Source: Sulfurimonas sp.
GTDB taxonomy: Bacteria > Campylobacterota > Campylobacteria > Campylobacterales > Sulfurimonadaceae
Assembly (NCBI RefSeq): GCF_028694605.1
Contig: NZ_JAQVKP010000001.1
Coordinates: forward strand, 186,001-250,000
Direction of reading: 5' to 3'
DNA: 64,000 nucleotides
Part shown: positions 61,452 through 64,000 of the stretch, piece after piece
How positions within the stretch are numbered: position 1 is the first letter of the stretch
Layout of the letters: every line of letters starts with the position of its first letter
Notes under the pieces: model-generated
Databases searched by the model: none
Told to the model about the DNA's origin: nothing
Seen by the model: only the letters and a program-made list of their open reading frames with translations
Position numbers and translations under genes: made by a program

Positions 61452-63659
61452 TTGAAAGACGCTCTGTTTATCTTATGTTTTGGTCTGCTTATCTATCTCG
61501 GGTTTGCAACAATTTTGGGTGATACTGCTCTGATGGGGAGCTTTGGTGCTGTTTTTGCCTCTTACAATCATTACTATTTTGGCTACATCTCTTATGTTTA
61601 TATTTTTGCTTCACTTTTACCACTCTATATTGTTTATAAACAAAGTCCTATAGCTATCAAAAAAGTGGAGTTGTCCGTAGCCTCCTTTTTGATTTTTTTC
61701 TCTCTTTTGCTTGCTCAAGCACTTCTTGTTACTGATGAGCTTCGAGGTGCGTTTGGTGCAGGATTTGTGGATTTTTTATCGCCAAATATCGGGTTTTTCG
61801 GACTCTGGATATTTTGGTTTATTATCTCTCTTTTATCAATGGTTATCATTTTTGAGAAAAGCGCACATGAGATGGTGGATATGCTTTTTGCAAATCTCAA
61901 AAAAGTCAATATTAAAACCCCTAATGAGGATAGCCTAAAAAAAGCCTCTTTAAAAAAGAGCAAAGATGTGGATGTCGCAGCTCTTTACGCTAAAGCACAA
62001 AAAGAAAAAGGCGTTACCGTAGAAGCACCAAAAGAACAGAAACAAGAGAGTACAAAACAAGCTATAGAAAAACCCATAGAACCTCAAGAGGTAAAAGAGA
62101 GTGCTCCGCTACCTACTAGCACGCTGCCTAAAATCAAAGAACACAATATTTTAGAACTTGTAAACGAGCTAAAAGAGCAAAAAGGAGCTATTGTTGTCGA
62201 GGAGTTGGAAGAAAATGCAAAACTTCTTGCAGCCATCGAAAAAGGGGAGGTTGAAAAACCAAAAAATTTCAAACTGCCTTCGGTTGAATTTTTGCAAAAA
62301 CCAAATGCAAAAGCGCATAGTGTCGATGAGAGTGAGCTTGACGGGAAGATAAAGTTTCTTATTGAAAAACTTGCCCACTTTAAGATAGAGGGGGATGTGG
62401 TGCGTACTTATGCAGGTCCCGTGGTCTCTACTTTTGAGTTTAAACCTGCCGCAAATGTTAAGGTTTCTCGTATCCTGAATCTTCAAGACGATTTGGCAAT
62501 GGCGCTGAGTGCCGAGACTATCCGTATCCAAGCTCCGATTCCGGGTAAAGATGTGGTTGGGATTGAGATACCAAATGAGAAGATTGACACGATTTACCTA
62601 AGAGAACTGCTTGATAGCAAACTTTTCAAAGAGTCCTCTTCGCCGCTTACTATTGTTTTGGGCAAAGATATAGTGGGTAAGCCATTTGTAACAGACCTTA
62701 AAAAACTGCCTCACTTGCTTATAGCAGGAACAACGGGAAGCGGAAAGAGTGTGGGTATAAATGCTATGATACTTTCACTTCTCTATAAAAATTCTCCTGA
62801 CCAGCTAAGACTACTGATGATAGACCCAAAAATGCTTGAGTTTTCTATCTACAACGATATTCCACATCTTCTGACCCCTGTTATAACCAAAGCTAAACAG
62901 GCTATTGTGGCGCTTAACAACATGGTTTATGAGATGGAGCGCCGTTACGCCCTTATGAGTGACAACAGAACCAAAAATATAGAGAGCTATAACGAAAAAG
63001 TGAAAAAAGAGGGTGGCGAAAATCTTCCTTACATTGTTGTAATTATTGATGAGTTGGCGGATTTGATGATGACAAGCGGCAAGGATGTAGAGTACTCTAT
63101 TGCCAGACTTGCGCAGATGGCGAGAGCTTCAGGTATCCATCTTGTCGTGGCTACACAACGACCGTCCGTAGATGTTGTAACAGGTCTTATCAAAGCAAAT
63201 CTTCCCTCTCGAATCTCTTACAGAGTAGGACAGAAAGTGGACTCTAAAATTATCCTAGACCAGCAGGGTGCAGAGTCGCTTCTTGGCAAAGGAGATATGC
63301 TCTTCACGCCTCCGGGCGCTACAGGGCTTGTGCGCCTTCATGCTCCATGGAGCACGGAAGAGGAGATTGAGAAAATTGTTGATTTTATAAAATCTCAAAG
63401 AGCGCCAAACTACGACAAGAGCTTTTTAGTTGAGGATAGCGAGGCAGCCAGTGCATCTATGGGAGAGAGCTATGAAGAGCTTGACCCTATGTTTGAAGAA
63501 GCTAAAAATGTGGTGCTTGCTGATAGAAAGACTTCTATCTCTTATCTTCAAAGAAAACTTCAAATCGGTTATAACAAATCTGCAAGGCTTATTGAACAAC
63601 TTGAAAATGAGGGGATTCTATCTGCTCCAAACTCCAAAGGAATCCGTGACATTCTATAA
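61452..63659 (+). CDS. ftsK: DNA translocase FtsK
   Basis: 735 residues from a TTG start with AAAGGAAA upstream. Four or so N-terminal membrane helices, a Lys/Glu-rich linker (~170-290), then the motor with GTTGSGKSVGIN near 425, IVVIIDELADLMM and DILDQQGAE-like IILDQQGAESLLGKGDML. The C-terminal gamma winged helix (SISYLQRKLQIGYNKSARL) recognises KOPS. It moves chromosome termini through the septum. Confidence 0.96.
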   Translation: MKDALFILCFGLLIYLGFATILGDTALMGSFGAVFASYNHYYFGYISYVYIFASLLPLYIVYKQSPIAIKKVELSVASFLIFFSLLLAQALLVTDELRGAFGAGFVDFLSPNIGFFGLWIFWFIISLLSMVIIFEKSAHEMVDMLFANLKKVNIKTPNEDSLKKASLKKSKDVDVAALYAKAQKEKGVTVEAPKEQKQESTKQAIEKPIEPQEVKESAPLPTSTLPKIKEHNILELVNELKEQKGAIVVEELEENAKLLAAIEKGEVEKPKNFKLPSVEFLQKPNAKAHSVDESELDGKIKFLIEKLAHFKIEGDVVRTYAGPVVSTFEFKPAANVKVSRILNLQDDLAMALSAETIRIQAPIPGKDVVGIEIPNEKIDTIYLRELLDSKLFKESSSPLTIVLGKDIVGKPFVTDLKKLPHLLIAGTTGSGKSVGINAMILSLLYKNSPDQLRLLMIDPKMLEFSIYNDIPHLLTPVITKAKQAIVALNNMVYEMERRYALMSDNRTKNIESYNEKVKKEGGENLPYIVVIIDELADLMMTSGKDVEYSIARLAQMARASGIHLVVATQRPSVDVVTGLIKANLPSRISYRVGQKVDSKIILDQQGAESLLGKGDMLFTPPGATGLVRLHAPWSTEEEIEKIVDFIKSQRAPNYDKSFLVEDSEAASASMGESYEELDPMFEEAKNVVLADRKTSISYLQRKLQIGYNKSARLIEQLENEGILSAPNSKGIRDIL

Positions 63660-63716
63660 ATGTTACTAAAATACACATGTTTTTTATAAAATTTAGATAT
63701 TTTGTTTATTTTGGTA

Positions 63717-63740
63717 ACACCAATCTTCTGGTGTCTCTTT
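63717..63740 (+). terminator. Hairpin after ftsK
   Basis: ACACCA (63717-63722) pairs with TGGTGT (63729-63734), followed by CTCTTTATTTT. A moderate intrinsic terminator. Confidence 0.5.
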
Positions 63741-63747
63741 ATTTTGT

Positions 63748-63753
63748 TACAAT
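63748..63753 (+). promoter_or_regulatory. Probable -10 box for acnB
   Basis: TACAAT at 63748-63753, about 30 nt before the ATG at 63784, downstream of the ftsK hairpin. Confidence 0.45.
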
Positions 63754-63783
63754 CCTACTAAATTTTAACTTATAGGAAAAAAA

Positions 63784-64000
63784 ATGTCATTTATAGAAGA
63801 GTATAAAGCGCATACGTTAGATAGAGAGGCTCTTGGTGTACCGCCGTTGCCGCTAAACGCCGCGCAAGCTGTTGCATTGGTAGAGATGATAAAAGCAGGT
63901 GAAGGCGACATGGCTCAAAATGTTGATCTTCTTACAAACCGTGTCTCTCCGGGTGTTGACGATGCTGCTTATGTAAAAGCTGCATTTTTAAATGATGTTG
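63784..64000 (+). CDS. acnB: Aconitate hydratase B, 3' partial
   Basis: The first 72 codons are in the window. MSFIEEYKAHTLDREALGVPPLPLNAAQ is the AcnB N-terminal HEAT-like start (written here only in part). AcnB is the main TCA-cycle aconitase of these bacteria. GGAAAAAA precedes the ATG. The gene runs out of the window, so the iron-sulfur site cannot be checked. Confidence 0.9.
   Translation, partial: MSFIEEYKAHTLDREALGVPPLPLNAAQAVALVEMIKAGEGDMAQNVDLLTNRVSPGVDDAAYVKAAFLNDV

Overview
The window looks like the chromosome of a Campylobacterota (epsilonproteobacterial) organism, most like Sulfurimonas and relatives. The evidence is low-GC DNA, the carboxynorspermidine dehydrogenase/decarboxylase pair, a RibBA whose cyclohydrolase half is degenerate, an anaerobic ribonucleotide reductase, adjacent selD and selU, and many PAS/GGDEF signalling proteins. 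I assigned the taxon from gene content alone.

Region 1 (1-24.0 kb) is core chromosome: a PD-(D/E)XK/AAA-like protein cut by the window edge, a lipoprotein hydrolase, HDOD protein, polA, an opgB-histidine kinase-response regulator operon, a nitrite/sulfite reductase, the nrdD-nrdG cluster (the glycyl-radical tail of NrdD is a separate 50-codon gene), a ThiE/TenI-like gene, a flavoprotein, selD-selU, a GGDEF/EAL protein, a SCO-like copper protein with a periplasmic binding protein, a YchJ-like gene and a nitroreductase.

Region 2 (about 24.08-48.54 kb) is an integrated mobile element in the 3' half of an initiator tRNA-Met gene. The intact tRNA lies at the right end and a 47-nt displaced tRNA 3' fragment at the left end. 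From left to right it carries: a tyrosine recombinase; a HigB/HigA-type toxin-antitoxin pair; a cargo block bracketed by two 122-bp direct repeats and holding a small acidic protein, an ~830-nt highly structured non-coding stretch, a protein of unknown function and a CI-type repressor; a ParA/StbB-like partition-mobilization block; a candidate oriT; a MobF relaxase without helicase domain; a coupling protein; an ArdC-like antirestriction protein; a Toprim primase-like protein; a Cro-like switch region; an operon of small membrane proteins ending in a very large polytopic VirB6/TrbL/DotA-like protein; and right-end cargo with a SHOCT protein and a PIN-domain protein. No VirB4 or core-complex genes are visible, so the element looks mobilizable or dependent on a helper conjugation system.

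Region 3 (48.5-64 kb) is core again: tRNA-fMet, tRNA-Gln, tRNA-fMet, ribBA, an RraB-like gene, an LplT-PlsC fusion, the carboxynorspermidine genes, a minimal flagellar rod-type protein, hisS, tmk, coaD, ubiX, flgA, tRNA-Leu, flgL behind a FliA-type promoter, ftsK, and the start of acnB. Two copies of a palindromic MITE-like element lie at 20.88-21.15 and 56.39-56.55 kb; the first supplies the last codons of the SCO-like gene.

The most interesting part is the repeat-bracketed cargo at 26.0-29.1 kb, with its large folded RNA candidate beside two proteins sharing a GSGNQQIG motif. Also notable are the shared PSKAVTR tail on two transfer-region proteins, the split NrdD, and the pared-down MobF mobilization module.
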